Positions 34,364-43,312 of a stretch of 64,000 nucleotides of DNA are shown here, piece after piece. Source of the DNA: Pseudomonas fluorescens (GTDB lineage: Bacteria; Pseudomonadota; Gammaproteobacteria; Pseudomonadales; Pseudomonadaceae); assembly GCF_040448305.1 (NCBI RefSeq), contig NZ_CP148752.1:5247501-5311500 (forward strand), in the 5' to 3' direction. Under the pieces are notes generated by a model that saw only the letters and a list, made by a program, of their open reading frames with translations, made no database searches and was not told where the DNA came from. The translations under genes and the position numbers were made by a program. The stretch's first letter is position 1, and each line of letters starts with the position of its first letter.

Positions 34364-35362
34364 ATGCGCGAACGCACCATCGCCAGTCATTTCGCCCGCG
34401 CCGCCCTGGGTGGTGCGCGTCGGCACGGCTACGACTATTCGGGCCTGCTACAGCAACTGGGAATCAGCCCCGAGTTGCTGGACGAGCCCCGGGCACGCAT
34501 CGCTCCGGAGCAATTCACCCAACTGATCCAGGCGTTATGGCTGGCACTGGACGACGAGTACCTGGGGTTCGGGCAAGCCCCGAGCAGGCCGGGCAGCTTC
34601 GCGATGATGTGCCATGCCGTAATTCACTGTCGCAGCCTGGATAAGGCACTCAATCGCGGCTTATTGTTTTACAGCCTATTCCCCGGGGCTCCGCGTTTGA
34701 CCCTGAGCCGCGAAGATGAATGGGTGCGCCTGAGCCTGGACGACTCGCAACTCTGGGACCCGGATCATTTCCTCAGCGAAAGCCTGCTGGTGATCTGGCA
34801 CCGTTTCGGCAGTTGGTTGATCGGCCAGCGCATTCGCCTGGAACAGGCCACGTTCAGCTACCCCCGGCCCGAACACGGCGCCGAGTACGACCTGCTGTTT
34901 TCCTGTCCGCTTGAGTTTTCCAGGCCCCAGAGCAGCTTGTTGTTTCACAGCCGCTACCTGACCATGCCGCTGTTGCAGGATGAACGCACCCTCAAGCATT
35001 TCCTCGAGCGCTCCCCCGCGGACCTGCTCTCGCGCCCGGACGATGGCGACAGTTTGAGCAGCCGCCTGCGGCGCTTGCTCAGTCGCGACAGCTCTCGCTG
35101 GCCCGACCTGGAAGCCGTGGCCGCCCACCTGCACATCAGCCCGCAGACCTTGCGCCGGCATTTGCGGGAAGAGGGTTCGAGCTTTCAGGAATTGAAGGAC
35201 CAGTTGCGCCGGGACATCGCGATTTATCACCTGAGTCGCGCTGACCTGTCGTTGCAACAGATCGCCGAGCAGCTGGGGTTTTCCGAGCCGTCGGCGTTTC
35301 ACCGGGCGTTCAAGAAGTGGACGGGGCTGACGCCGGGGGCTTATCGGGCGCAGGAGAGCTGA
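34364..35362 (+). CDS. AraC-family transcriptional regulator
   Basis: 332 residues from the ATG at 34364 (MRERTIASHFARAALGG). The N-terminal arabinose-binding-like domain (about 15-200) has the GYDYSGLLQQLGI and HFLSESLLVIWHRF segments of the OruR/ArgR-like group, and the C-terminal double helix-turn-helix (about 232-330) shows VAAHLHISPQTLRRHLREEGSSFQELKDQLRRDIA and IAEQLGFSEPSAFHRAFKKWTG. The frame stays open far upstream through dctA antisense, which is chance. It is transcribed away from dctA; the effector is unknown. Ribosome site weak (GGATCT). Confidence 0.88.
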   Translation: MRERTIASHFARAALGGARRHGYDYSGLLQQLGISPELLDEPRARIAPEQFTQLIQALWLALDDEYLGFGQAPSRPGSFAMMCHAVIHCRSLDKALNRGLLFYSLFPGAPRLTLSREDEWVRLSLDDSQLWDPDHFLSESLLVIWHRFGSWLIGQRIRLEQATFSYPRPEHGAEYDLLFSCPLEFSRPQSSLLFHSRYLTMPLLQDERTLKHFLERSPADLLSRPDDGDSLSSRLRRLLSRDSSRWPDLEAVAAHLHISPQTLRRHLREEGSSFQELKDQLRRDIAIYHLSRADLSLQQIAEQLGFSEPSAFHRAFKKWTGLTPGAYRAQES

Positions 35363-35444
35363 GTTTCAGCACCCGCGTTGCGCAGTGATCACTGGCGCCC
35401 TTGCGAACACACTCGAAAATACCCCGTCCAGGTTTTGCGAACGC

Positions 35445-36200
35445 TTACTCTAAAGGCGGGATGATCAGTGACAAGCCAGGGTAAATTTTATCCGGATGAT
35501 CCAGCACCGACCTGTTTGCATTAAAGATCAGTGGGTACTTGGCAGCATCACCATAAAACTCTCTGGCAATTTTGGACAATGTATCGCCCCTTACGACCAC
35601 ATACATGTTCAACTGACTGACCGGCGGAATCGCCAGTGTGGCCGGTGATTCGAAATCCACATCACCCAGCAGGTTTATCTGTTCGATGAACCGGCCAAGA
35701 TTATTGGCCGTGGTCGCGTGTATGTCATGCATCAGCACAATGGAGTTCTTTCTTTTCCTTATTTGCTCAACACCATGGGATACCCAGCCTCCCGGTTGGT
35801 AGTTGCTGTTCCAGTCCAGGGTATCCACGCTCCAGAGAACCTGCCGGTACCCCAATTCGGCGACAGTGCGATCGACCAGCGCATCGTGAGCACCATAAGG
35901 CGGCCTCATGATCAGGTCCGGCTGCTGGTAGGGAGCCAGTGCCTGCTCCGTCATTTTGATCTGATCGATGATCGTGTCTTTGTCCTGGCCGACCAGTCTT
36001 AGATGATCGTAAGTGTGATTGCCGATCCGGTGCCCTTCGCACAGGATGCGCTTGATACGCTCGCCATGTCTGGCAACCAGATTGCCAACAATAAAAAACG
36101 TTGCCTTGATATCAAACTGCGCCAGTGTTTCGAGCACGGTTTCGGTCTGGGTTTGCCGAGGACCGTCGTCAAACGTCAGCCAAACTTTCTTCCTTTCCAT
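35445..36200 (-). CDS. Polysaccharide deacetylase (NodB domain) fused to LysM, no signal peptide
   Basis: 251 residues with AAAGGAGATAAAA directly before the ATG. The NodB catalytic motifs are complete: VWLTFDDGPR (residues 6-15, catalytic Asp and metal Asp), GNHTYDH (metal His pair, about 60-66), RPPYGAHD and VLMHDIHATT near 160. A LysM peptidoglycan-binding domain occupies about 198-251 (VVRGDTLSKIAREFYG..PLIFNANRS). There is no signal peptide or transmembrane segment, so how it reaches the wall is unclear. Codon use is less GC-rich than neighbours, suggesting recent arrival. Confidence 0.85.
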   Translation of the reverse strand: MERKKVWLTFDDGPRQTQTETVLETLAQFDIKATFFIVGNLVARHGERIKRILCEGHRIGNHTYDHLRLVGQDKDTIIDQIKMTEQALAPYQQPDLIMRPPYGAHDALVDRTVAELGYRQVLWSVDTLDWNSNYQPGGWVSHGVEQIRKRKNSIVLMHDIHATTANNLGRFIEQINLLGDVDFESPATLAIPPVSQLNMYVVVRGDTLSKIAREFYGDAAKYPLIFNANRSVLDHPDKIYPGLSLIIPPLE

Positions 36201-36399
36201 TTTTATCTCCTTTGGTGGCTTGTAACGCTTCAGCCCCTATCCACTCATGCAACCAACACAGGCTCTGCGTGTGCATGTCGTCAATATGGCGAGGCTTATT
36301 ACCTGCCAGCAAACGGCTGAACGCCAACAAAACATTGTTGCCGGTCGTTTAACGCTTGATGCCTGTAGCGGCCCGAAAAAACCGCTATCAAATACCCGT

Positions 36400-37746
36400 T
36401 CAAAGCGCCGGAAAATGAATCCGGAACGCCGCCCCGCCCATCGGTGAATCGCCCAGGGTCAGCTTGGCGCTGTAGCTCTCGATGATGTCCTTGACCACCG
36501 CCAGGCCGATGCCCTGCCCCGGGTGCTGGCGGTCCAGGCGCTCTCCGCGCTCGAGAATCCGTGAGCGCTGATCCTGTGGTACGCCGGGGCCGTCGTCCTC
36601 GACACACAACTCGGTGCCGCTGAGGGTTTCACGCACACTGATGCGTATTTCGCCCAGGCACAGGCGATAGGCGTTTTCCAGCAGGTTGCCCATCATCTCC
36701 AACAGAGCGCCCTGTTCGATCGGTACGTAGCACGGGTCGGGCAGGTCGAACGCGACGTGCACGCGCTTGTCGCGATAGACCTTGTCCAGCGTGTCGCACA
36801 GGCTTTTCAGCACCGGCCGCAAGTGCACCTGATGACGTACCAGGCCGCTTTTTCGCAGACTGGCGCGCTGCAACTGGTAGCTGATCTGCTGGCTCATGCG
36901 TTCGATCTGGGTTTGCAGCACCCAGGCCTGATCGCGATCCTCGGGACGCTGGGCCAGGTCTTCACTGACGCCTTGCAACACCGCCAGGGGTGTTTTCAGA
37001 CTATGGGCCAGGTCATCAAGGGAATCGCGGTAGCGACTGCGCTGCTCACGCTCACTGTGCAGCAAACGGTTGAGAGAGCCGGTCAGGCGCAGCAATTCCC
37101 GGGGATGTTCCTCACTGAGGCTTTCGCGGGTGCCACCTTCGATCTGGTCCAGTTCCTGGCTCAAGCGCCGCAATGCCTGCAAGCCCCAGGTCAAGCCGAT
37201 CCACAGCAACGCCAGCAGCACCAGCAGTGCTGCGCCAAAACCCAGATAGAGATTTTCCCGCAGGCCTTCGAGGGTCACCTCGTACTCGCGAACCGGCTGC
37301 AACGCCACGATGCTGAAGGCTGCACTTTTGCCGCCGAGCAACTTGACCTCGACGTCGTAGACGAAGAACTCCTGGCCATTGGCTTCGCGGATCCGCGCAA
37401 ACTCGTTGCCACGCCCGTCGTAGCGCGGCTTGTAATTGATGCGTTCTTCCTGGGTCGCCTTCGAACGCCAGACCAGATGCCCTTCACGGTCATAGATGTA
37501 GCCGAGCAATCGGCTATCGGTGAGGTTGAAGCGCTCGTCGGGCAATTGCGCCGGCATCTGCAGGCTGTTGTTCTCCACCCGGGCGGCAGAGATCAGCGTG
37601 GTCACGTCGGATGCCAGACGCTGCTCGATGGAGTCCTGCAGCGCCAGGCTGAAGGCACCCTGCATCGCCGGCAGCAACGCCAGCATGAACAACACCGCCA
37701 ACAGCGTGGCGGCGAGCATCAAGCGAATGCGCAGCGAACGGATCAA
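36400..37746 (-). CDS. phoQ: Mg2+-responsive sensor kinase PhoQ
   Basis: 448 residues from a TTG at 37746 whose TTGA overlaps the phoP stop, giving MIRSLRIRLM, the expected PhoQ start; a TTG two codons earlier is also possible. TM1 at about 8-30, a periplasmic sensor domain to about 165 (with RESP charges), TM2 at about 170-190, HAMP, HisKA with DLAHSLKTPLAVLQG, and HATPase with GLGLAVVKDIIESY-like GIGLAVVKDI. Together with PhoP it senses low divalent cations and antimicrobial peptides. Gene order oprH-phoP-phoQ is as in P. aeruginosa. Confidence 0.93.
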   Translation of the reverse strand: MIRSLRIRLMLAATLLAVLFMLALLPAMQGAFSLALQDSIEQRLASDVTTLISAARVENNSLQMPAQLPDERFNLTDSRLLGYIYDREGHLVWRSKATQEERINYKPRYDGRGNEFARIREANGQEFFVYDVEVKLLGGKSAAFSIVALQPVREYEVTLEGLRENLYLGFGAALLVLLALLWIGLTWGLQALRRLSQELDQIEGGTRESLSEEHPRELLRLTGSLNRLLHSEREQRSRYRDSLDDLAHSLKTPLAVLQGVSEDLAQRPEDRDQAWVLQTQIERMSQQISYQLQRASLRKSGLVRHQVHLRPVLKSLCDTLDKVYRDKRVHVAFDLPDPCYVPIEQGALLEMMGNLLENAYRLCLGEIRISVRETLSGTELCVEDDGPGVPQDQRSRILERGERLDRQHPGQGIGLAVVKDIIESYSAKLTLGDSPMGGAAFRIHFPAL

Positions 37747-38420
37747 GTGCAACGCTCATTGAACAGGTAGCCCAGGCCGCGCACGGTGTCGATCGGCTTG
37801 AACCCGCCCGGCCCCTCCAGTTTGCGACGCAGACGTCCGACCAGCACCTCGATCACATTCGGATCACGCTCGTCGTCATCCGGGTAGAGCTGTTCCATCA
37901 AGCGGTCCTTGGGTACCACTTGCTGATGGTGACGCATCAGGTATTCGAGAATGCGGTACTCATACGCGGTCAGTGCCAGCGGTTGTTCGTCGAGGGACGC
38001 CTGCTTGCGATTCAGGTCCAGCAGCAAGGGACCGGCAACGATGGTCGACTGGGTGAAACCACTGGAGCGGCGCAGCAAGGCATTCAGGCGGGCCTCCAGC
38101 TCTTCGAACTGGAATGGCTTGACCACGTAATCGTCGGCACCGGCGGCCAGGCCTTCGACCTTGTCCTGCCAGTTGCCGCGCGCGGTGAGGATCAGGATCG
38201 GGAAGCTCTTGCCACTCGAACGCAACTGGCGAATCAGGTCGAGCCCGCTCATGCCCGGCAGACCGAGGTCGATCACCGCCAGGTCAAAGTTGAACTGTGC
38301 GGTCTGGTACAGCGCCTCCTCGGCGTTGGCCACGGACTCGACCACGTGGCCGCTCTCCGTCAGGCGGGTTTGCAGGTGATGACGCAGCAGCGCTTCATCT
38401 TCGACGACCAGCAGTTTCAT
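37743..38420 (-). CDS. phoP: Response regulator PhoP
   Basis: 225 residues, OmpR family. Receiver domain with VVEDEALLRHHL (acid cluster), FDLAVIDLGLPGMSG (Asp51-type phospho-acceptor), LTARGNWQDKVEGLAAGADDYVVKPF (Lys), then a winged helix (TAYEYRILEYLMRHHQQVVPKDRLMEQL, GRLRRKLEG). GGGAGA precedes the ATG. It activates oprH through the GTTCAG repeats upstream, including autoregulation of this operon. Confidence 0.95.
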   Translation of the reverse strand: MKLLVVEDEALLRHHLQTRLTESGHVVESVANAEEALYQTAQFNFDLAVIDLGLPGMSGLDLIRQLRSSGKSFPILILTARGNWQDKVEGLAAGADDYVVKPFQFEELEARLNALLRRSSGFTQSTIVAGPLLLDLNRKQASLDEQPLALTAYEYRILEYLMRHHQQVVPKDRLMEQLYPDDDERDPNVIEVLVGRLRRKLEGPGGFKPIDTVRGLGYLFNERCT

Positions 38421-38540
38421 AACGCTCTCCCGGGCAAATCAACATCTCCAGAGGCACAACGTCGCACCTCAATAGCTAACATGGCAACGCCGGATCAGTC
38501 ACTCGGGCTGATCCGGCTCAGGCCGCTCACGAAACGCTTG

Positions 38541-39143
38541 TCAGAAAGCGTAGTTGGCAGACAGGTAAGTCTGGGCGCTGCTGCTCAGGTCCAGCGAACC
38601 CTGCTTGCTGCCTCCGCGCTCACTCATCTCGGTGCTGGCGTTGCTGCGCAGGTAACGGTAACCCAGTTCAACCGAGGTGTTCTGCGAAACCTGTTGCAGC
38701 ACACCCACCTGGCCACCGATGGCGTAGCCGATATCGCTGTCGCGGCTGAAGCCTGGCGACTCCTGAGTCATTTTGGTCAGGCCGGCCGTGGCGCCACCGA
38801 ACAGCCTGGTGCTGCCGCCTACCGGGAAGAACAGATCGTAGCTGCCCAGGAGGTTTTCCTGACGCAGTTTAATGCCGTTGTGCGAGCCCGACACATTGTC
38901 GTAAGTGGCGTAGTAGCGGCCCTTGGTGTTTTGCTGGCCCAGGCGAACACCCCAGGTAGTGTCCTTGCCGATCACGCTATCGGCGTTCGGGTGATTGAGG
39001 TTGTCGTTCAAGGCGTGGGATTTTTTGACCTTGTCGCTGGTCTGTCCAAGAGTAAGGCTGGCGAAGTTGTCGTCGGACGCGAAAGCCGCAGTGCTTGCGC
39101 CCAGAATCGTGAATGCCAGAAGCAGTTTTTTGAATCCAGTCAT
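38541..39143 (-). CDS. oprH: Outer-membrane protein OprH
   Basis: 200 residues. Signal peptide (FKKLLLAFTILGASTAAFA, cleavage after about 22) and a small 8-strand beta barrel ending in an aromatic strand (AQTYLSANYAF). OprH binds LPS and stabilises the outer membrane when Mg2+ is scarce. First gene of oprH-phoP-phoQ; GAGGAA precedes the ATG. Confidence 0.92.
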   Translation of the reverse strand: MTGFKKLLLAFTILGASTAAFASDDNFASLTLGQTSDKVKKSHALNDNLNHPNADSVIGKDTTWGVRLGQQNTKGRYYATYDNVSGSHNGIKLRQENLLGSYDLFFPVGGSTRLFGGATAGLTKMTQESPGFSRDSDIGYAIGGQVGVLQQVSQNTSVELGYRYLRSNASTEMSERGGSKQGSLDLSSSAQTYLSANYAF

Positions 39144-39187
39144 TGGGGAGTTTCCTCATTTGCCGTTTGTTTTTTGGGTACGGGGCA

Positions 39188-39243
39188 AGGTTACGCACCG
39201 CGCCCTGAACTCCCCCTGAACACACTCTGAACCTGGGCTGAAC
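39188..39243 (-). promoter_or_regulatory. PhoP-dependent promoter of oprH: four GTTCAG repeats plus -10
   Basis: CTGAAC occurs at 39205, 39216, 39227 and 39238 (GTTCAG on the minus strand), each exactly 11 bp apart, an array matching the PhoP-box pattern (direct repeats with N5). A minus-strand -10 (TAACCT, 39188-39193) lies 11 bp after the last repeat and there is no good -35, the hallmark of a PhoP-activated promoter. Confidence 0.85.
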
Positions 39244-39376
39244 CGACCCGCCCTGAATATTTCGACACGTTTCAACAGGAAATCCGACCATGCAATGGAC
39301 AAGGCCGGCGCCGACTACCCATTCGTCAGAAGCTTTTCACTACCCAGCCTCAAGCCAACCCGGCAAAATGCCAGAT

Positions 39377-40102
39377 ATGAATCCAACCCCCGCCCTACCC
39401 GTCTGCTGCACGCCCCTCGATGACCATTGGCCGCTGCCGTTTGTGCTGCCCGATACGGTCCTGCTGAGCACTCATTTCGATAGCGACCGACTGGCCAGCG
39501 ATGACTTTCAGCGCAGCGCTGTCGAAGCGCCGGCGAGCATTCAGCGCTCTGTCGCCAAACGGCAGGCGGAGTTTCTCGCCGGGCGAGTGTGTGCCCGGGC
39601 CGCGTTACAGCGGCTCGAAGGATTGAGCGTCATTCCGGCCATTGGTGAAGACCGGGCACCGGTCTGGCCTGCTCATATCGCTGGCTCGATCACCCACAGC
39701 ACTGGCCGGGCCGCGGCGATCGTAGCGAACAAAAGCCATTGGCGCAGCCTGGGCATGGACCTGGAAAACCTGCTCAATGCCGAACGGGCCGAACGCCTGG
39801 CCGGGGAAATCCTCAATCCGCCGGAACTCCAGCGCATGGCGGCCGGTGATCACGATCAACGGGCGTTGCTGGTCACCCTGACGTTCTCGGTCAAGGAAAG
39901 CCTGTTCAAGGCCCTCTATCCGATCGTTCGGCGCCGTTTTTATTTCGAACACGCCGAAGTGCTGGAATGGAGTGAGTCAGGTGAGGTGCGGTTGCGATTG
40001 CTTACTGATTTGTCCAGCGAATGGCGCAATGGCACCGAGCTGGATGCGCAGTTCGGGGTCAAGGATGGGCAGTTGTTGAGTCTGGTCAGCATCAAGGCCT
40101 GA
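39377..40102 (+). CDS. pcpS: 4'-phosphopantetheinyl transferase (PcpS/EntD type)
   Basis: 241 residues from the ATG at 39377 (MNPTPALPVCC), which gives the family length; an ATG at 39290 has the better ribosome site AGGAA and would add 29 residues. The KRQAEFLAGRVCAR, SITHSTGRAAAIV and GMDLENL metal/CoA motifs and FSVKESLFKALYP (Mg2+-binding Glu) show the Sfp/EntD fold. It installs phosphopantetheine on carrier proteins of fatty-acid synthesis and siderophore synthetases; pseudomonads often have only this one. Transcribed divergently from oprH. Confidence 0.88.
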   Translation: MNPTPALPVCCTPLDDHWPLPFVLPDTVLLSTHFDSDRLASDDFQRSAVEAPASIQRSVAKRQAEFLAGRVCARAALQRLEGLSVIPAIGEDRAPVWPAHIAGSITHSTGRAAAIVANKSHWRSLGMDLENLLNAERAERLAGEILNPPELQRMAAGDHDQRALLVTLTFSVKESLFKALYPIVRRRFYFEHAEVLEWSESGEVRLRLLTDLSSEWRNGTELDAQFGVKDGQLLSLVSIKA

Positions 40103-40120
40103 AGTCTTTGGCGCCTGTCA

Positions 40121-40220
40121 GGCCGCCATCGTCGGAACGCCGCCCGGAGCAAGCTCGCTCCCACACTGGATCTATGCCACACCACAAATCCCTGTGGGAG
40201 CGAGCCTGCTCGCGATGGGG
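40121..40220. repeat. REP doublet with an interrupted first copy
   Basis: The forward copy (tgtgggagcgagcctgctcgcgat) is intact, but the inverted copy reads gccatcg, then about 15 extra bases (tcggaacgccgcccg, 40132-40146), then gagcaagctcgctcccac. Confidence 0.85.
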
Positions 40221-40242
40221 CCATATCAGACTACACGAGGGC

Positions 40243-41853
40243 TCAACGCTTCTCCTGATTGCGCGGCCAGCTCAGACTGAAGCACGCCCCGCCCAGGCTC
40301 TTGCTCTTGCCGATCAACGCGCGCCCGCCATGCCAATGGATGATGCGGCGCACAATGGACAGGCCTAACCCATGGCCTCCAGACGCGCGGGTACGGCTGT
40401 CGTCAAGACGCAGGAACGGCGTAAAGATCTTCTCCCACGCTGACTCCGGCACGCCCGGCCCGTCATCCTCGATATCCACCCGGCATCGCTGCTGCCCCAC
40501 CTGATAGCTGATGGTCACCCGTGATTGCGCATGGCGCATGGCATTAGTCACCAGGTTCTGGATCGCCCGATGCAGATAGCGCGGTTCAGCCTCGACCCAG
40601 GCGTCGTCGTTATCGGCGGCCGACAGGCACAACCCGCGTTGCACCGTGACGTCGGCACGCAACGGCGCCAGTTCTTCGATCACCTGATCGACCAAGGCAT
40701 CCAGATCGATCCGCTGAAAGTTCAGCGCCGGCGACCCCTGTTCGAGCCGCGCGTAGGTCAGCATCTCGTCAACCAGCCGGTCGAGGTCCTCGATGTCGTG
40801 GTCCATGCCCTGGCAGTATTTTTCCAGGGCTTGCGGCGTGGTGGCCGAGCCGATCATTTCCAGGCCAAAGCGCAGGCGTGCCACCGGCGTACGCAATTCG
40901 TGAGACACCGCGCGCACCAGTTCGCGCTGGATCGCCAGCAACTGCTGCAAGTGTTCGGCCATGCCGTTAAACGCCGAAGCCAGTCGCCCCACCGAGTCCG
41001 CGCCGCGCGCCGGCACGCGGGTTTCCAGGCTGCCCTTGGCAATGCGCGTGGCGGCGGCCTCCAGGCCACGCAAGCGTCGCTCGAGCTGACGCACCAGCAG
41101 ATAGACGATCAAACCGATCAGCGTCAGGCCCAGCGCGGCGATAAGCACCAGCCATTCCGGCGGATAAGGATTCATCTGATACAACGGGCCGATTTCCAGG
41201 ACCCACGGCGTGCCGACCATGCCGGCAAATACCCGGATCGAGTCGCCCCCCTTGCCCAGCGCCATCACGGTGTCACCCTCGGACACCCGGCGGCGCTGGT
41301 CTTCGTCCATGTCCGCCTGGTCGACAGTGACCAGGCGCAGGTCGAAGCCGAAGCCCTTGCTTTCCTTCAATTGCGCCAGGCGCAATGGCTGGTCGGCTAC
41401 CGGGGTGCGCACCAGTTCATCGGTCAACAGGTAGATGGTCGCCCGGGCCAGTTGCTCGCTGATCTGCTGCACTTCCCCGGTGAGCATCAACTGCTCCTTG
41501 TCGCTGACCAGCTTGTAGACCTTCGCCGCGTGCGGCCCGGTCTGTTCCACCAATGCCTGGCAGCGCAACACGCGAGTGCGTTGGGTAAGGTCGAGGTCAG
41601 TCTCGGCAAAGGTTTTCAGCGTCAGCGGAATCCCCAGCAGCCGCTCCCACACCAGCAAGGCCCGGTGGCGCTCGGTCTGGTTCATCGGTTGCAGGTTATC
41701 GGCCATCAACGAAAACGTGCCGTGGGCCAGGCGCTCGCGGTATTGCTCGCTGCGCACCTCATTGAGCAGGTGCAACGCCAGCACACCGAGCACCGCCACC
41801 AGAATCAGCGCGGCGCACATGCCGCCATAGATACGCAGGAAGATCGAGTTCAC
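40243..41853 (-). CDS. RstB-like sensor histidine kinase
   Basis: 536 residues from a GTG at 41853 that overlaps the regulator stop by four bases (GTGA); an upstream TTG is also in frame. TM1 at about 8-30, a long periplasmic domain, TM2 at about 250-270, HAMP, HisKA with VRAVSHELRTPVARLRFG, HATPase with GHGLGLSIVRRI. The neighbour nrdA and the regulator match the P. aeruginosa region next to nrdA, where this RstAB-like pair occurs. Input signal unknown. Confidence 0.88.
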   Translation of the reverse strand: MNSIFLRIYGGMCAALILVAVLGVLALHLLNEVRSEQYRERLAHGTFSLMADNLQPMNQTERHRALLVWERLLGIPLTLKTFAETDLDLTQRTRVLRCQALVEQTGPHAAKVYKLVSDKEQLMLTGEVQQISEQLARATIYLLTDELVRTPVADQPLRLAQLKESKGFGFDLRLVTVDQADMDEDQRRRVSEGDTVMALGKGGDSIRVFAGMVGTPWVLEIGPLYQMNPYPPEWLVLIAALGLTLIGLIVYLLVRQLERRLRGLEAAATRIAKGSLETRVPARGADSVGRLASAFNGMAEHLQQLLAIQRELVRAVSHELRTPVARLRFGLEMIGSATTPQALEKYCQGMDHDIEDLDRLVDEMLTYARLEQGSPALNFQRIDLDALVDQVIEELAPLRADVTVQRGLCLSAADNDDAWVEAEPRYLHRAIQNLVTNAMRHAQSRVTISYQVGQQRCRVDIEDDGPGVPESAWEKIFTPFLRLDDSRTRASGGHGLGLSIVRRIIHWHGGRALIGKSKSLGGACFSLSWPRNQEKR

Positions 41854-42602
41854 AGGGTCTGGTCTACGCAAGCCTCGGGAACGAACAGATAGCCCTTGCT
41901 GCGCACGGTCTTGATCAGCCGTGGATGCTCCGGATCATCGCCGATCTTCGGGCGGATGCGCGAGATGCGCACATCGATGGAGCGGTCCTGACCGTCATAG
42001 CCGATGCCCCGCAGCGCGGTGAAGATCTCCTCCCGGGAGAGGATGCGCCCGGCATTGGCCACCAATAGCCAGAGCAGGTCGAATTCGGCGCTGGTCAGCT
42101 CGATGCCGTTGCCCTGCAACCAGGCTTCGCGCAAGGCGTTGTCGACGATCAGCGGGCCGAACTGCAGGCGCCGCTGTTTTTCCGGAGCGACTTCAGGCGT
42201 TTCACTGCGACGCAGCAACGCCTGGATGCGCGCCAGCAACAGGCGCGGGCGTACCGGTTTGCAGACATAGTCGTCAGCCCCCAGGTCCAGGCCGAGAATC
42301 TGGTCAGTGTCATCGGTGCGGGCCGTGAGCATCAGGATCGGGCCGTCATAGCGGGCGCGGACCTTGCGGCAAATGCTCAGGCCATCTTCACCGGGGAGCA
42401 TCAGGTCGAGGATCACCAGGTCCGGTTGTTCCTTGATGATGCGATTCGCCGCGAGCGCACCATTGCCTTCGATCGATACACGCAGGCCATTGGCTTCCAG
42501 GTAATCGCGGGTCAGTTCGGCCAGTCGCTGGTCGTCCTCCACAATCAATACCTGCCAGGCTTCTTGCTCCACGGGTGACCTCTGCTTGCCAAAAACACTC
42601 AT
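41850..42602 (-). CDS. RstA-like OmpR-family response regulator
   Basis: 250 residues from the ATG at 42602 (MSVFGKQRSP). Receiver with IVEDDQRLAEL, LVILDLMLPGEDG (phospho-acceptor), LTART and CKPVRP motifs, then a winged helix (ELTSAEFDLLWLLVANAGRILSREEIFTAL, DVRISRIRPKIGDDPEHPRLIKTVRSKGYLF). Cotranscribed with the kinase. The upstream 700 bp to nrdA carries nrdA control sites but no obvious self-site for this regulator. Confidence 0.9.
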   Translation of the reverse strand: MSVFGKQRSPVEQEAWQVLIVEDDQRLAELTRDYLEANGLRVSIEGNGALAANRIIKEQPDLVILDLMLPGEDGLSICRKVRARYDGPILMLTARTDDTDQILGLDLGADDYVCKPVRPRLLLARIQALLRRSETPEVAPEKQRRLQFGPLIVDNALREAWLQGNGIELTSAEFDLLWLLVANAGRILSREEIFTALRGIGYDGQDRSIDVRISRIRPKIGDDPEHPRLIKTVRSKGYLFVPEACVDQTL

Positions 42603-42864
42603 AAGGAAGGATCCGCCCGTCTTTTTGTAATGATTCGGGGGGATAAAAATGTATACACGCTGGGCCGATTGTATAAACGTCGCCCGTCGAGAACACAAGC
42701 GGGTAAATGCGTTCGGACAACAGGGTTTTTTGTGATAGGGTTCGCGCCCTTAAAAATCCGCCCGGCCGTTTTCGATCGTTGAAAATCGCTGAAAAAAGGT
42801 CCGGTCCAGCAAGGTCGCGGCCTACACGCCGGTTCCCTCTTTCACACACAATTTACGCACAGGT

Positions 42865-42873
42865 TTATCCACA
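42865..42873 (+). promoter_or_regulatory. DnaA box upstream of nrdA
   Basis: TTATCCACA is the exact consensus DnaA box. A weaker relative (TTACGCACA) lies 12 bp upstream. nrdA transcription is tied to DnaA in E. coli. Confidence 0.75.
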
Positions 42874-42900
42874 GGCAGTACGTTGCAATCGCCCCCCAAA

Positions 42901-42947
42901 ACGCATTATCTTGTAGCCCGGCGCTAAAAAAACCCTAGATGTAGGGT
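42901..42947 (+). promoter_or_regulatory. Pair of NrdR-like boxes upstream of nrdA
   Basis: ACCCTAGATGTAGGGT (42932-42947) matches the NrdR consensus ACACTATATATAGTGT at 12 of 16 positions and is palindromic. A weaker partner (42901-42916) lies exactly 31 bp upstream, the spacing of known NrdR box pairs. Confidence 0.75.
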
Positions 42948-43259
42948 TTTGCGCAAAAAACCAAACACAAACCAGACACCAATTTCAAGCGCTTTTATTG
43001 CCTCTGTCCGGTTGAACCATACGTATTTTCGAAAGACCAAACCGCGCATGCGGATGGCTACTGTATTTCGGCCCCGAGTGGTGAAAACGGTACGGGTGTT
43101 GCAGTCCCAACTGTCACCTGCAAAGGACCAAGGTTTCAGGCCCAAGGCGTGAGACCAAAGACTTCGGCATGGAAGCGGCGCTCGATAAAGCCCCCTTCCT
43201 ACTGTCCCGAAGTTGTTATGCCCGGCGCTCGCCGGTTGTAGTGCTTCAGGACGGAACGG

Positions 43260-43280
43260 TGGGCACCGTGATGGTGCCCA
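43260..43280 (+). promoter_or_regulatory. Leader hairpin before nrdA
   Basis: TGGGCACC-GTGAT-GGTGCCCA (43260-43280) forms a perfect 8-bp stem with a 5-base loop, about 30 bases before the nrdA start. Confidence 0.6.
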
Positions 43281-43312
43281 AACAAACATAGAGAATGTGG
43301 AGACACTCCCCC

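Noticed and set aside
42949..43152. Short ORF in the nrdA leader (67 codons)
   Set aside because: No ribosome site, Arg/Lys-rich random-looking sequence; treated as leader RNA.
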